A stretch of 64,000 nucleotides of DNA from Chryseobacterium sp. G0186 (GCF_003815675.1 NZ_CP033918.1:868001-932000); one strand, 5' to 3'. Counted from the stretch's first letter, positions 8,040 through 16,624 are shown. Notes: generated by a model not told the origin, from the letters alone. A program made the numbers and translations.

Positions 8040-8903
8040 TTACGAATTTTTCAAAGCTTCTGCTCCGGAAACAATTTCCAAGATTTCGTTGGTAATTGCA
8101 GCCTGTCTTGCTTTGTTGTAGAAGATCTTCAGATCATTTCTAAGGGCCTCTGCATTGTCTGTTGCCTTGTGCATTGCAGTCATTCTCGCTCCATGCTCAG
8201 ATGCTACTGAATCTAAAATTGCCTTGAAAACCTGAGTTTTGATAGACTTTGGAATCAAATTATCCAAGATCTCCGCTCTGTTTGGTTCAAAGATATAATC
8301 TGTTTCAACCTGTGGCTCTGTAGTTTCGGGCATTGAGATTGGAAGAAGTTGTTCTGTAGTTACTTCCTGGGTTGCAGCATTAACGAATTTATTGTAAATA
8401 ACATACACTTCATCAAATTTACCTTCTTTAAAGCTAGTCATTACCCCTTCTGTAACATTAGCAACCATATCAAAGTTCAGATTATCATAAACAGAACTTC
8501 CGTTAGTATATACTGTACGGGTTCTTCTTACGGCATCATATACTTTTTTACCTACAGGAAGAACTTCAACCTCATATTGAGAATTGTTCTGAAACTGTTG
8601 GTTAAGTTCTTTTACAATTGATGAGTTAAAAGCTCCTGCAAGACCTCTGTTTGAAGTAACAGCGATAAAAAGGACTCTTTTAACCTCTCTTTTCTGAGCA
8701 TATACAGAAATCTGATCAGGATCAGAGCTAGAATTTACATTCTGGATAAGCTCCTGTAATTTTTCAGAATAAGGTCTCAACATTACAATTGCGTCCTGTG
8801 CTTTTTTAAGTTTCGCAGCGGAAACCATTTTCATAGCACGGGTAATCTGCATCGTAGATGAAATTGACGTAATTCTGCCTCGTATTTCTTTTAAGTTTGC
8901 CAT
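8040..8903 (-). CDS. atpG: F1 ATP synthase gamma subunit
   Basis: A 287-residue central-stalk subunit. The N-terminus MANLKEIRGRITSISSTMQITRAMKMVSAAKLKKAQ and the C-terminal helix with TDNAEALRNDLKIFYNKARQAAITNEILEIV are the two family signatures; they form the coiled-coil rotor that turns inside alpha3beta3. Full length. It is the last gene of the operon and is followed by the terminator. Between it and atpA lies an 11-bp inverted repeat, unlike the tight spacing elsewhere in the operon. Confidence 0.95.
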   Translation of the reverse strand: MANLKEIRGRITSISSTMQITRAMKMVSAAKLKKAQDAIVMLRPYSEKLQELIQNVNSSSDPDQISVYAQKREVKRVLFIAVTSNRGLAGAFNSSIVKELNQQFQNNSQYEVEVLPVGKKVYDAVRRTRTVYTNGSSVYDNLNFDMVANVTEGVMTSFKEGKFDEVYVIYNKFVNAATQEVTTEQLLPISMPETTEPQVETDYIFEPNRAEILDNLIPKSIKTQVFKAILDSVASEHGARMTAMHKATDNAEALRNDLKIFYNKARQAAITNEILEIVSGAEALKNS

Positions 8904-8912
8904 ATTGGGTTA

Positions 8913-8975
8913 GTTGTTGGTTGTCGGCTGTTGGTTGCTAGTTTTAGAAAATTCTGTCAACTATCAACCAACAAC
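8913..8975. repeat. 11-bp perfect inverted repeat between atpA and atpG
   Basis: GTTGTTGGTTG (8913-8923) and CAACCAACAAC (8965-8975). The whole 84-base gap is built of GGTTG/CAACC-type repeats. It could fold in the polycistronic mRNA between the alpha and gamma cistrons. Confidence 0.75.
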
Positions 8976-8987
8976 CATCAACTAATT

Positions 8988-10565
8988 TTAGTTGTATTTA
9001 GAAGCTAAATCGTTAGCTGCCTGCTTAAGAACACCTGTAATATCGTTATCAATTTTTCCAGATTTAATTGCAGCCATTGTATCAGGGTGCTTAGATCTTA
9101 GGAACTCGATATATTCGTGTTGGAATTCTTTAATCTTGTTCAATGGAACGTTTCTCATTAAGTTTTCTGTTCCAGCGTATACGATTGCCACCTGACTGTC
9201 TACAGGAAGCGGAGCATTTACCGGCTGCTTAAGGATTTCTACGTTTCTTTCTCCTTTAGAGATAACTGCTAAAGTAGAAGCATCAAGATCAGAACCAAAC
9301 TTAGCAAACGCTTCAAGTTCTTTATATTGAGCCTGGTCTAATTTAAGAGTACCAGAAACTTTTTTCATTGATTTGATCTGAGCATTACCACCTACTCTCG
9401 ATACAGAGATCCCCACGTTGATCGCTGGACGAACTCCTGAGTTGAATAGATCAGACTCCAAGAAGATCTGTCCGTCTGTAATAGAGATTACGTTTGTAGG
9501 AATATATGCAGAAACGTCACCAGCCTGAGTTTCGATGATTGGAAGAGCGGTTAATGAACCACCACCTTTCACGATTGGTCTAAGAGACTCTGGTAAGTCA
9601 TTCATTTGCTTAGCAATGTTATCATCAGCGATTACTTTTGCAGCTCTTTCCAATAGTCTTGAGTGAAGATAGAAAACGTCTCCAGGATAAGCTTCACGGC
9701 CCGGTGGTCTTCTTAATAGTAGAGAAAGCTCACGGTAAGCAACAGCTTGTTTAGATAAATCATCATAAACGATCAATGCTGGTCTACCAGTGTCTCTGAA
9801 GAACTCTCCAATAGAAGCTCCTGCCATTGCAGAATATACCTGCATTGGAACTGGATCTGATGCGTTAGCCGCAACAATTACAGTATATGCTAAAGCTCCT
9901 TTATCAGAAAGTGTTTTAACGATTTGTGCTACTGTAGAAGCTTTTTGACCGATCGCAACATATATACAATATACAGGCTTACCTGCATCAAAAAATTCTC
10001 TTTGGTTGATGATGGTATCAATCGCAACAGTAGTTTTACCTGTCTGTCTGTCACCAATGATAAGCTCTCTTTGTCCTCTTCCTACAGGAATCATCGCATC
10101 AATTGCAACGATACCTGATTGTAAAGGTTCAGTTACGGGTTGTCTGAAGATAACCCCAGGAGCTTTTCTTTCTAATGGCATTTCGTATAATTCCCCTGTG
10201 ATAGGACCTTTACCATCGATAGGGTTACCAAGAGTATCTACTACTCTTCCTAACATTCCTTCTCCTACTTTGATAGAAGAGATTCTGTTTGTTCTTCTTA
10301 CTGTATCCCCTTCTTTTACTAATTTACTTTCACCTAGTAAAGCAACACCTACGTTGTCTTCTTCAAGGTTAAGTACAATACCTTCTACATCACTAGAAAA
10401 TTTCACCAACTCTCCGTATTGTACGTTTTCTAACCCGTATACACGAGCAATACCATCACCGATGGTTAAAACTGTACCTACTTCCTCAACGTTTGATTGA
10501 GTATCGAAGTTGGCCAATTGCTGTTTTAAGATCGCAGATACTTCTGCCGGATTTATTTCTGCCAT
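8988..10565 (-). CDS. atpA: F1 ATP synthase alpha subunit
   Basis: A 525-residue non-catalytic nucleotide-binding subunit. The P-loop GDRQTGKT is at about 171-178, [10 protein letters not shown] and the [13 protein letters not shown] segment follow, and the alpha/beta signature [14 protein letters not shown] lies near 380. The N-terminal beta barrel ([21 protein letters not shown]) is intact. It assembles with the beta subunit, whose gene is not in this operon. It starts 16 bases after the atpH stop. Confidence 0.97.
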   Translation of the reverse strand: MAEINPAEVSAILKQQLANFDTQSNVEEVGTVLTIGDGIARVYGLENVQYGELVKFSSDVEGIVLNLEEDNVGVALLGESKLVKEGDTVRRTNRISSIKVGEGMLGRVVDTLGNPIDGKGPITGELYEMPLERKAPGVIFRQPVTEPLQSGIVAIDAMIPVGRGQRELIIGDRQTGKTTVAIDTIINQREFFDAGKPVYCIYVAIGQKASTVAQIVKTLSDKGALAYTVIVAANASDPVPMQVYSAMAGASIGEFFRDTGRPALIVYDDLSKQAVAYRELSLLLRRPPGREAYPGDVFYLHSRLLERAAKVIADDNIAKQMNDLPESLRPIVKGGGSLTALPIIETQAGDVSAYIPTNVISITDGQIFLESDLFNSGVRPAINVGISVSRVGGNAQIKSMKKVSGTLKLDQAQYKELEAFAKFGSDLDASTLAVISKGERNVEILKQPVNAPLPVDSQVAIVYAGTENLMRNVPLNKIKEFQHEYIEFLRSKHPDTMAAIKSGKIDNDITGVLKQAANDLASKYN

Positions 10566-10581
10566 TGTATGGTTGTTTTTC

Positions 10582-11121
10582 TTAATTTAATTGAAAATCT
10601 TTTTTAACTTGGTTCAATTTTGTCTTTACAGACGCGTCTACCTGCTGATCTCCTACTCTTAGGATGTATCCTCCTAAAATATCCTGGTTGATATTTACTT
10701 TCAAATCGAAGTTTGAATTAGCATTTACCAAGTCCGTAGATCTTAGGATTTGATCTATATTCTCTTTGGAAAGAGGAGTTGCTGTAGTAAGTGTTACTCT
10801 TTGTACTCCGTTGATATCTTCAACTTTGTTGATGAATTCCTGAGCGATATTTCTTAATTGGCTTTCACGTCCGTGCTTAATAACCAATTTGATCAAATTC
10901 TGGGAAGATGTTGATAAACCTTTGAAAATTTCGTTTGCTACCTCTATTTTCTTTTTTGCATCAATGTAAGGCGTAAGAAAGAACTTGTTTAAATCCTTAG
11001 ATTCAATCATGATCTTTACTACATCTTTCATTTCAGAAAACACGGCAGCTGTCTGACCTGATTCATTAGTGAAATCAAGTAAACCCTGTGCGTATCTTTT
11101 CGCTACTTTAGATGTAAGCAT
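10582..11121 (-). CDS. atpH: F1 ATP synthase delta subunit
   Basis: A 179-residue peripheral-stalk subunit joining F1 to the b subunits. The N-terminal helical domain starts with [18 protein letters not shown], and the C-terminal part contains the family signature [31 protein letters not shown] near residues 138-168. It begins 2 bases after the atpF stop, indicating tight translational coupling. Confidence 0.93.
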   Translation of the reverse strand: MLTSKVAKRYAQGLLDFTNESGQTAAVFSEMKDVVKIMIESKDLNKFFLTPYIDAKKKIEVANEIFKGLSTSSQNLIKLVIKHGRESQLRNIAQEFINKVEDINGVQRVTLTTATPLSKENIDQILRSTDLVNANSNFDLKVNINQDILGGYILRVGDQQVDASVKTKLNQVKKDFQLN

Positions 11122-11123
11122 TC

Positions 11124-11618
11124 TTAGTTAAGGTTAGATTTGTTGATATAATTTTGAACTAATTCGTTTTGAGCCTCAGTGTTATCTAACTTTTGTTTCA
11201 AGATAGATTCTGCTATGTTTACAGATAAAGCACCGATCTGAGTTTTGATATCTGCCATTGCAGCATTTTTCTCAGCGTTGATAGTTTGCTTAGCAGCTTC
11301 GATTAATTTATCTCCTTCAGTTTTAGCAGCATCTTTAGCTTCACCTACGATTCTGTCTTTAATTTCTCTAGCTTCTTTAAGGATAGCGTCTCTTTCGATT
11401 TTAGCTTCACGAATGATTCTTTCGTTGTCAGCTTTAAGGTCTTCCATCTCTTTTTTAGCCAATTTAGCTTGGTTTAATGCATCAACAATAGAAGTTTCTC
11501 TTTCATTAATAGCATTTACAATTGGTTTCCAAGCGAATTTAGCTAGAAGAAATAATAGGATAACAAAAGTAAGGGTCATCCAAAACAAAAGTCCAATTCC
11601 AGGTTCAATAATTCCCAT
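11124..11618 (-). CDS. atpF: F0 ATP synthase b subunit
   Basis: A 164-residue subunit b. It has a short N-terminus, one transmembrane helix (about residues 8-27, LLFWMTLTFVILLFLLAKFAW), then a long charged Ala/Glu/Lys-rich helix forming the peripheral stalk dimer. KFAWKPIVNAINERE is the usual membrane-exit segment. Located between atpE and atpH in the canonical order. Confidence 0.93.
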   Translation of the reverse strand: MGIIEPGIGLLFWMTLTFVILLFLLAKFAWKPIVNAINERETSIVDALNQAKLAKKEMEDLKADNERIIREAKIERDAILKEAREIKDRIVGEAKDAAKTEGDKLIEAAKQTINAEKNAAMADIKTQIGALSVNIAESILKQKLDNTEAQNELVQNYINKSNLN

Positions 11619-11721
11619 ATCTGTAAATTCTTTTTTTAAATGTTATTTTATGGATTGTTTTTTTAAAAATTCTTAGCAGCAGCCAACCGCTTTACTGCTA
11701 AGAATGTTTTTTGAGGATAGA

Positions 11722-11940
11722 TTACTTGATGAAAGCACCAAAGATGATCGCGATAAGACCAGCACCTTCAATAAGACCAGCAGCGATAAGCATTGCTCCT
11801 TGAATCTTACCAGCTTGTTCTGGTTGTCTAGCGATAGCGTCCATTGCGTGACCACCGATTTTACCGATACCTAGACCTACACCTAGTACTGCTAAACCGA
11901 TACCTACGTAAATTAATCCTGCTCCTGTTGATAAATCCAT
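11722..11940 (-). CDS. atpE: F0 ATP synthase c subunit
   Basis: A 72-residue hairpin of two transmembrane helices that forms the proton-driven c-ring. Helix 1 is Gly/Ala-rich (GLAVLGVGLGIGKIGG), the polar loop has ARQPEQ, and helix 2 (AMLIAAGLIEGAGLIAIIFG) carries the ion-binding Glu in GLIEGAG, about residue 59. I see no obvious sodium-type residue set, so a proton ring is assumed. The 100-base gap to atpF is longer than elsewhere in the operon and AT-rich. Confidence 0.95.
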   Translation of the reverse strand: MDLSTGAGLIYVGIGLAVLGVGLGIGKIGGHAMDAIARQPEQAGKIQGAMLIAAGLIEGAGLIAIIFGAFIK

Positions 11941-11991
11941 AATAAATAAATTATATTAGTTAAAAAATTATTTTTAAATTCTTTCTTTTAA

Positions 11992-12972
11992 TTAGTGAGC
12001 GTGTTCTTCGTGACCGTGCTCATGGTCGTGTTCTGCAACTGCAATACCGATAAATAGTGCGGATAATACAGTGAAGATGTATGCTTGTAGTGCTGCTACC
12101 AATAATTCCAATACTGAAACGAATAATGCTAATGGCACAGATGCAAATCCTAATAATGGAGTTTTGAAAATGAAGATCAATGAAACGATCGCCAAGATCA
12201 TAATGTGTCCTGCTGTAACGTTAGCGAAAAGTCGCATCATTAAAGCGAAAGGCTTTGTAAAGATTCCGATAATCTCAATTGGAACCATGATTGGATACAG
12301 TAAGATTGGAACCGGCGGCATAAAGATGTGTTTCCAGTAATCTTTATTCGCACTGAATAATGTAATTAATAATGTAATAACTGCTAATACTGCTGTAATC
12401 GCAATGTTACCTGTAAGGTTAGCTCCGAATGGGAAGAAAGGAATCAACCCAAATAAGTTGTTAATCCAGATAAAGAAAAATGCAGTTAATAAATAAGGCA
12501 TATATCTTTTGTACTTAACAGACCCAATGTTTGGAATAGCCACCTCGTCTCTGATAAATACAATCACTGGCTCCATGAATTTTCCAATACCTTTTGGAAG
12601 TTGTGATTTTTTATAGTTTCTTGCCATTCCCATAAACACTACTGCCATGAAAAGTACTGACAAGAACATTGAAGCTGCGTTTTTTGTTACTGAAAGATCA
12701 AAAAACACTTCGTTTGATTTTTGCTTCCCACTGATGATTGAAAACAATGTAGCTTTTTCAACACCTTTAGTAGAAACTACCTGTCCGTGCTCTAAAGTAT
12801 ACCCATCATGTTCGTGTCCGTGAGCAATACTGCTAGAAAGAAAAGTATGCCATCCTTCATTATCTTTAATGATAACAGGCAAAGGGATAGAAACGTGATG
12901 CTCTTCACCACTGTCATCTTTTGTAGTCCATAAATGCCATTCATTAGAATCACCAATGTGTTCCATGATCAT
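11992..12972 (-). CDS. atpB: F0 ATP synthase a subunit (body; leader out of frame)
   Basis: The 326-residue in-frame body of subunit a, which carries protons past the c-ring. The conserved helix with the essential Arg is ALMMRLFANVTAGHIMILAI (about 245-264), preceded by PIMVPIEIIGIFTKPFALM. The C-terminus is His/Glu-rich. In Bacteroidota this subunit has a cleaved signal peptide and an exported N-terminal domain. Here the in-frame ATG (MIMEHIGDSNEWHLW) gives no signal peptide. A typical signal peptide is encoded just upstream (13011-13112) but in a different frame, and the residues between the two (QPAQHESEGEVSAEKVENKE...) are in frame with the body. The gene therefore looks shifted by one base near 13055-13058. 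The coordinates given are only the uninterrupted ATG-initiated part. Confidence 0.85.
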   Translation of the reverse strand: MIMEHIGDSNEWHLWTTKDDSGEEHHVSIPLPVIIKDNEGWHTFLSSSIAHGHEHDGYTLEHGQVVSTKGVEKATLFSIISGKQKSNEVFFDLSVTKNAASMFLSVLFMAVVFMGMARNYKKSQLPKGIGKFMEPVIVFIRDEVAIPNIGSVKYKRYMPYLLTAFFFIWINNLFGLIPFFPFGANLTGNIAITAVLAVITLLITLFSANKDYWKHIFMPPVPILLYPIMVPIEIIGIFTKPFALMMRLFANVTAGHIMILAIVSLIFIFKTPLLGFASVPLALFVSVLELLVAALQAYIFTVLSALFIGIAVAEHDHEHGHEEHAH

Positions 12973-13010
12973 TGTGGTCGCATTGAAGCCGTCTTTCGCT
13001 TCTTTGTTCT

Positions 13011-13112
13011 CTACTTTTTCCGCTGATACTTCTCCTTCCGATTCGTGTTGTGCAGGCTGCTTATAAACACAAATAAAAATGCGAAAAATAATGAAGAAAT
13101 TTTTCTGTTCAT
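13011..13112 (-). other. Out-of-frame signal-peptide leader of atpB
   Basis: ATG at 13110-13112 opens a 33-codon frame beginning MNRKISSLFFAFLFVFIS, a textbook signal peptide, then running into LHNTNRKEKYQ and a TAG at 13011-13013. One extra base after the FIS codons would join it to the atpB body as FIS-Q-PAQHESEGE, a normal cleavage site plus mature N-terminus. It is best read as the true N-terminus of atpB separated by a one-base deletion, a sequencing error, or a recoding site. Confidence 0.7.
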
Positions 13113-13194
13113 ATCTCTTTTTTAATCGTGTGCAAATATATCGATTTTATTAAACTTTACCAATAGTAAAAATTGATTTTTATCATCAAAAAAA

Positions 13195-13464
13195 TCAAGA
13201 CTTATTAATGAGTTTTATTATAGGCAAGTAAATAAGGAATGATGCTATAATAAAGCAGATCACTACAAAGAGAAAATTATCTTTGGTCTTTTCTATAATT
13301 ATTAAGGAAATAGCCAGCCAAATAACATCTTTAGCGATATTGACAACAAGAAATTTCATTCCGGCATCAGGCTTTCCAAATAAATACTTTTTAAATACCA
13401 TATATACTATTATATTAAAAAGCATCAATAATAATACGATAATGAAACAATCTAGAAAATTCAT
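13195..13464 (-). CDS. Small membrane protein at the head of the atp operon (AtpI-like?)
   Basis: An 89-residue, very hydrophobic protein with three probable transmembrane helices (about 5-25, 36-57 and 65-85) and a short polar loop FGKPDAGMKF. Position directly upstream of atpB, small size and topology match the AtpI-type assembly or Mg-channel proteins that often lead ATP synthase operons, but sequence similarity to AtpI is not obvious to me. An alternative is an unrelated flavobacterial membrane protein. A strong promoter ends 4 bases before the ATG, so the transcript may be leaderless and begin at this gene. Confidence 0.6.
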   Translation of the reverse strand: MNFLDCFIIVLLLMLFNIIVYMVFKKYLFGKPDAGMKFLVVNIAKDVIWLAISLIIIEKTKDNFLFVVICFIIASFLIYLPIIKLINKS

Positions 13465-13468
13465 GCTG

Positions 13469-13498
13469 CAAAAATAAGATTATAATTTTTTAAACAAA
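13469..13498 (-). promoter_or_regulatory. Promoter of the ATP synthase operon
   Basis: Minus strand: TTTG at 13495-13498, an 18-base spacer, TATTTTTG at 13469-13476. The box ends 4 bases before the ATG at 13464, so initiation would fall at or next to the start codon. Confidence 0.75.
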
Positions 13499-13620
13499 GA
13501 ATAAGTAGAATGTATGTAATATATATTATATAGATGGTATAGGAAAAATACTAAAAGGAGATCATAAAAGTTATGGAGCGTCATTATTAAAAACCTATTT
13601 GTAATTCTTCAGGAAACTAT

Positions 13621-13716
13621 TTAGTTCGTCCATCCCACAACTTTATCCGTTTTCTCAGCCAGGAAAACACGTTTCAATCCTCCTCCATCTTTCAACTTGA
13701 ATAAAATATCAATCTA
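13621..13716 (-). pseudogene. Possible gene remnant in the atp-ffh gap
   Basis: The 331-base gap 13465-13795 holds the two divergent promoters and little else. A short minus-strand open stretch without a start codon ends at the TAA at 13621-13623 and reads FKLKDGGGLKRVFLAEKTD then KVVGWTN. Its composition is protein-like, so it may be the 3' tail of a decayed gene. I cannot name a family. Confidence 0.2.
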
Positions 13717-13764
13717 ATCCTTATAATATTAAGTCTATCATACTCAGGTTTCTTAAAAATTCCC

Positions 13765-13772
13765 TATTTTTG
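13765..13772 (+). promoter_or_regulatory. Candidate -7 box for ffh
   Basis: TATTTTTG, 23 bases before the ffh ATG. No clear TTG at the expected upstream distance. Confidence 0.45.
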
Positions 13773-13795
13773 CAAACCTATAATTTACAATAAAT

Positions 13796-15157
13796 ATGTT
13801 TAATAGTTTACAGGATAAATTAGACAAGGCATTACATAATATTTCCGGACGTGGAAAAATTACTGAAATCAATGTAGCGGAAACCGTAAAGGAAATCCGC
13901 AGAGCATTGGTAGATGCCGACGTTAACTATAAAGTTGCAAAGGATCTTACTAAAAGAGTTCAGGATAAGGCATTGGGAGAAAACGTTCTTACTTCCCTTA
14001 CTCCAGGACAGCTGATGACAAAAATCGTTCATGACGAATTGGTACAGCTAATGGGAGGTTCCCAAGAGGGAATCAACCTTTCGGGAAAACCATCTGTGAT
14101 CCTTATTGCAGGTCTTCAAGGTTCCGGTAAAACCACTTTCTCCGGAAAGCTTGCTCATTATTTACAAACAAAAAGAAATAAAAAACCTCTATTGGTAGCT
14201 TGTGACGTTTACCGTCCTGCTGCCATTGATCAGCTTAAAGTATTAGGAGGACAAATAAATGTTCCTGTCTATACGGAAGAAGGAGCTACCAACCCATCTA
14301 CGATTGCTGAAAATGCAATCAATTTTGCAAAAGCCAACAATCACGATGTAGTAATCGTGGATACTGCCGGTCGTTTAGCCATTGATGAGCAGATGATGAA
14401 CGAGATTAAGTCTGTACATTATTTCATCAAGCCACAGGAAACGCTTTTCGTAGTGGACTCCATGACAGGTCAGGATGCTGTGAATACTGCCAAAGCATTC
14501 AATGATGCTTTGAATTTTGACGGAGTTGTTCTTACTAAACTAGATGGTGATACAAGAGGGGGTGCTGCATTAACGATCCGTTCTGTTGTTGAAAAACCAA
14601 TCAAATTTATATCTACAGGAGAAAAAATGGAAGCCCTGGATCTTTTCTACCCAGAAAGGATGGCAGACAGAATCCTGGGAATGGGAGACGTTGTTTCCCT
14701 AGTAGAAAGAGCTCAGGAGCAATTTGATGAGGAAGAAGCAAAAAAACTTCACAAGAAAATCGCCAAAAATGAATTTGGTTTTGACGATTTCCTTAAGCAG
14801 ATCAATCAGATCAAGAAGATGGGTAACATGAAAGACCTTATGGGAATGATTCCTGGAGTTGGAAAAGCAATTAAGGATGTTGAGATCAGCGATGATGCAT
14901 TTAAGCATATTGAAGCTATTATCTACTCGATGACTCCAGAGGAAAGAAGAAAGCCATCTATCATCAATACTCAGAGAAAGAATAGAATTGCACGAGGAGC
15001 AGGAAGAAAGATTGAAGACGTTAACCAGTTGATGAAACAATTCGATCAGATGGGGAAAATGATGAAGATGATGCAGGGGCCTCAAGGAAAGCAAATGATG
15101 CAGATGATGAGCAAAATGCCAAATATGCCTGGAATGGGCGGAATGTTTGGAAAATAA
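13796..15157 (+). CDS. ffh: Signal recognition particle protein Ffh
   Basis: A 453-residue SRP54 GTPase. The N-terminal four-helix domain is followed by the G domain with GLQGSGKTT (about 105-113), DVYRPAAIDQL, DTAGRLAIDEQ and TKLDGDTRGG (about 248-257). The C-terminal Met-rich M domain (MMKMMQGPQGKQMMQMMSK) binds 4.5S RNA and hydrophobic signal sequences. It targets nascent membrane proteins to FtsY and the translocon. Full length. An IS3-family element sits 15 bases after the stop, so the terminator hairpin that probably served ffh (16579-16599) is now about 1.4 kb away. Confidence 0.97.
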   Translation: MFNSLQDKLDKALHNISGRGKITEINVAETVKEIRRALVDADVNYKVAKDLTKRVQDKALGENVLTSLTPGQLMTKIVHDELVQLMGGSQEGINLSGKPSVILIAGLQGSGKTTFSGKLAHYLQTKRNKKPLLVACDVYRPAAIDQLKVLGGQINVPVYTEEGATNPSTIAENAINFAKANNHDVVIVDTAGRLAIDEQMMNEIKSVHYFIKPQETLFVVDSMTGQDAVNTAKAFNDALNFDGVVLTKLDGDTRGGAALTIRSVVEKPIKFISTGEKMEALDLFYPERMADRILGMGDVVSLVERAQEQFDEEEAKKLHKKIAKNEFGFDDFLKQINQIKKMGNMKDLMGMIPGVGKAIKDVEISDDAFKHIEAIIYSMTPEERRKPSIINTQRKNRIARGAGRKIEDVNQLMKQFDQMGKMMKMMQGPQGKQMMQMMSKMPNMPGMGGMFGK

Positions 15158-15220
15158 TTTAAATCAAATAGATGACTAGTCCTGAAAATCTGATACAGAT
15201 TATAGGACAAAAATAAATAA

Positions 15221-16090
15221 TTAAACCAGAGCAAATTTTCTTTTGCTTTGGTTTTTATTTTTATAAGTTCTCATTTTAATTTTTGTCTGTTTATGCATTT
15301 GATTTGGGGTTAGATAATAATTTGAAAAATGAGGACGTAGATTATTATAGGTTTCAATGGATTCATCCACTAATTTTCTTCTTAACGCATTGTTTATATG
15401 ATGTCTATCAATATTAAATTCATGCTTTAAAATACCATTTATCCTCTCTGCTATTGCATTTTCATAAGGATCTGAGTTTTGTGTCATGCTGCATTTTAAT
15501 TGATGTTTTTGCAAGACTTTCTGATATTCATTCGAGCAGTATTGTAAGCCACGATCAGAATGATGAATTAATGGGCCTACCATACCTTTGTGTTTCTTTA
15601 AAGCTCTTTTCAATGCGATAAGACTACTTTCTGTATTTAAATTATCTGCTACAAAATGTCCCACTATTTTCTTGGAATAAGCATCCGTTATTAAGCTTAA
15701 ATAGCTTGGGCTTTTTCTGTCCCCTATGTAAGTAATATCAGCAACCCAAACCTGGTTGGGTTTTGTGATCTGATAGTCCAGAATCAAATTTTTATGCTTT
15801 CTGAAGCGATGATGGGAGTTGGTCGTAACATGGTAATTTTTCCTGGGGACAATCAATAAATGATTCGCTCTTAGGATGTCAAAGAATTTATCTCTTCCTA
15901 CTTTGATAGAACCTAGGGATTCTTTTAAAATAAAATATAGTTTTCTGCCTCCTAATCGGGGCATTTTAATACGAACACACTCTACCAGTTCTACAACCTC
16001 TGAAGCCCTATTCCTACAAACTTCTGTACGCTTGATACTTCTATAATAGATTTGTCTATTTAACCCTAACAATCCACAAGTAAAAATCAA
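15221..16090 (-). CDS. IS3-family transposase OrfB (copy 1)
   Basis: A 289-residue DDE integrase-core protein. The catalytic triad is visible: Asp in VWVADITYIGD (about residue 119), Asp in HHSDRGLQYCS (about 178) and Glu in NAIAERINGILKHEF (about 214), followed by the family's K/R. The frame opens with TTG overlapping the TGA stop of orfA. In this family OrfB is usually made as an OrfAB fusion by -1 frameshifting; OrfB lies in the -1 frame and an A-rich stretch (GGAAAAAGAAAC) precedes the orfA stop, so the same is likely here. Same predicted protein as in copy 2. Confidence 0.92.
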   Translation of the reverse strand: MIFTCGLLGLNRQIYYRSIKRTEVCRNRASEVVELVECVRIKMPRLGGRKLYFILKESLGSIKVGRDKFFDILRANHLLIVPRKNYHVTTNSHHRFRKHKNLILDYQITKPNQVWVADITYIGDRKSPSYLSLITDAYSKKIVGHFVADNLNTESSLIALKRALKKHKGMVGPLIHHSDRGLQYCSNEYQKVLQKHQLKCSMTQNSDPYENAIAERINGILKHEFNIDRHHINNALRRKLVDESIETYNNLRPHFSNYYLTPNQMHKQTKIKMRTYKNKNQSKRKFALV

Positions 16091-16500
16091 AGTTTCTTTT
16101 TCCTTACTGCGGAAGTCATCGATTGTTCGGGTGGTGAGTTTTTTCGAATATCAATGCGATATTCTTTCTCTGCAAGATCAATCATCATATCAAAAAATAT
16201 AGCTTTTTTATCAGCAATATAAGCCTGTTTTTCCAAGAAGGCTTTCTGTTTTTCAAGAAGCTTAACTTCAGCTTCCAATTCCATAATACGTTGTTCAGGT
16301 GTCTTTTCCATGGCATAAGGTCTTTGGTTTTCCCAATCAAAGTTACCATATTTTCTGAGCCAATTTAAAATAGTCCCGTGGGATTGTATACCATATTTCT
16401 TGCGACAAGTACTAATGGTCGATTCACCAGATTCAACTTCTTTTACTATTTGAAGTTTTAAACTTAAACTGTAATCTTTCTGTGTACGCTTGATGTACAC
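16087..16500 (-). CDS. IS3-family OrfA, start codon mutated (copy 1)
   Basis: The helix-turn-helix DNA-binding protein of the element, with DYSLSLKLQIVKEVESGE, STISTCRKKYGIQSHGTILNWLRKYG (HTH about 25-50) and a C-terminal leucine-zipper-like coiled coil (RIMELEAEVKLLEKQKAFLEKQ). In copy 2 the frame begins with ATG seven codons upstream (MEEQLRSV). Here that ATG is ACG, so translation would have to start at GTG 16498-16500, as given. This copy may be poorly expressed or inactive on its own. Confidence 0.85.
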   Translation of the reverse strand: MYIKRTQKDYSLSLKLQIVKEVESGESTISTCRKKYGIQSHGTILNWLRKYGNFDWENQRPYAMEKTPEQRIMELEAEVKLLEKQKAFLEKQAYIADKKAIFFDMMIDLAEKEYRIDIRKNSPPEQSMTSAVRKKKL

Positions 16501-16578
16501 TGACCTTAATTGTTCTTCCGTAACGTTTTGTTTTTGTGTATCGCTATTTCAGGACTAGACAAGATTATCCATAAAAAA

Positions 16579-16599
16579 ACTCTCAGAAATTCTGAGAGT
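16579..16599. terminator. Bidirectional terminator between ffh and the barrel genes
   Basis: ACTCTCAGA (16579-16587) and TCTGAGAGT (16591-16599) with an A tract before and a T tract after. It serves the minus-strand barrel gene ending at 16625. It probably also served ffh before the IS3 insertion. Confidence 0.85.
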
Positions 16600-16624
16600 T
16601 TTTTATTTTTTATATGAACGCGGA

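Larger units (their letters stand above)
15173..16561 (-). mobile_element. IS3-family insertion sequence, copy 1
   Basis: A complete 1389-bp element. The ends are TGACTAGTCCTGAAA on the left and TTTCAGGACTAGACA on the right, imperfect inverted repeats with the TG..CA termini of the family. A 3-bp target duplication AGA flanks it (15170-15172 and 16562-16564). It carries orfA and orfB on the minus strand. The second copy lies at 36513-37901 with the same length. The only difference I noticed between them is base 16520 (G here, A in copy 2), which removes the ATG of orfA in this copy. Confidence 0.92.

Noticed and set aside
10006..10500. 164-residue open frame antisense to atpA
   Set aside because: It mirrors the conserved atpA sequence, has no signals of its own and no protein-like pattern; a shadow frame.
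11673..11855. Second small frame overlapping atpE
   Set aside because: Overlaps the conserved c-subunit gene in another frame and shows no independent features.
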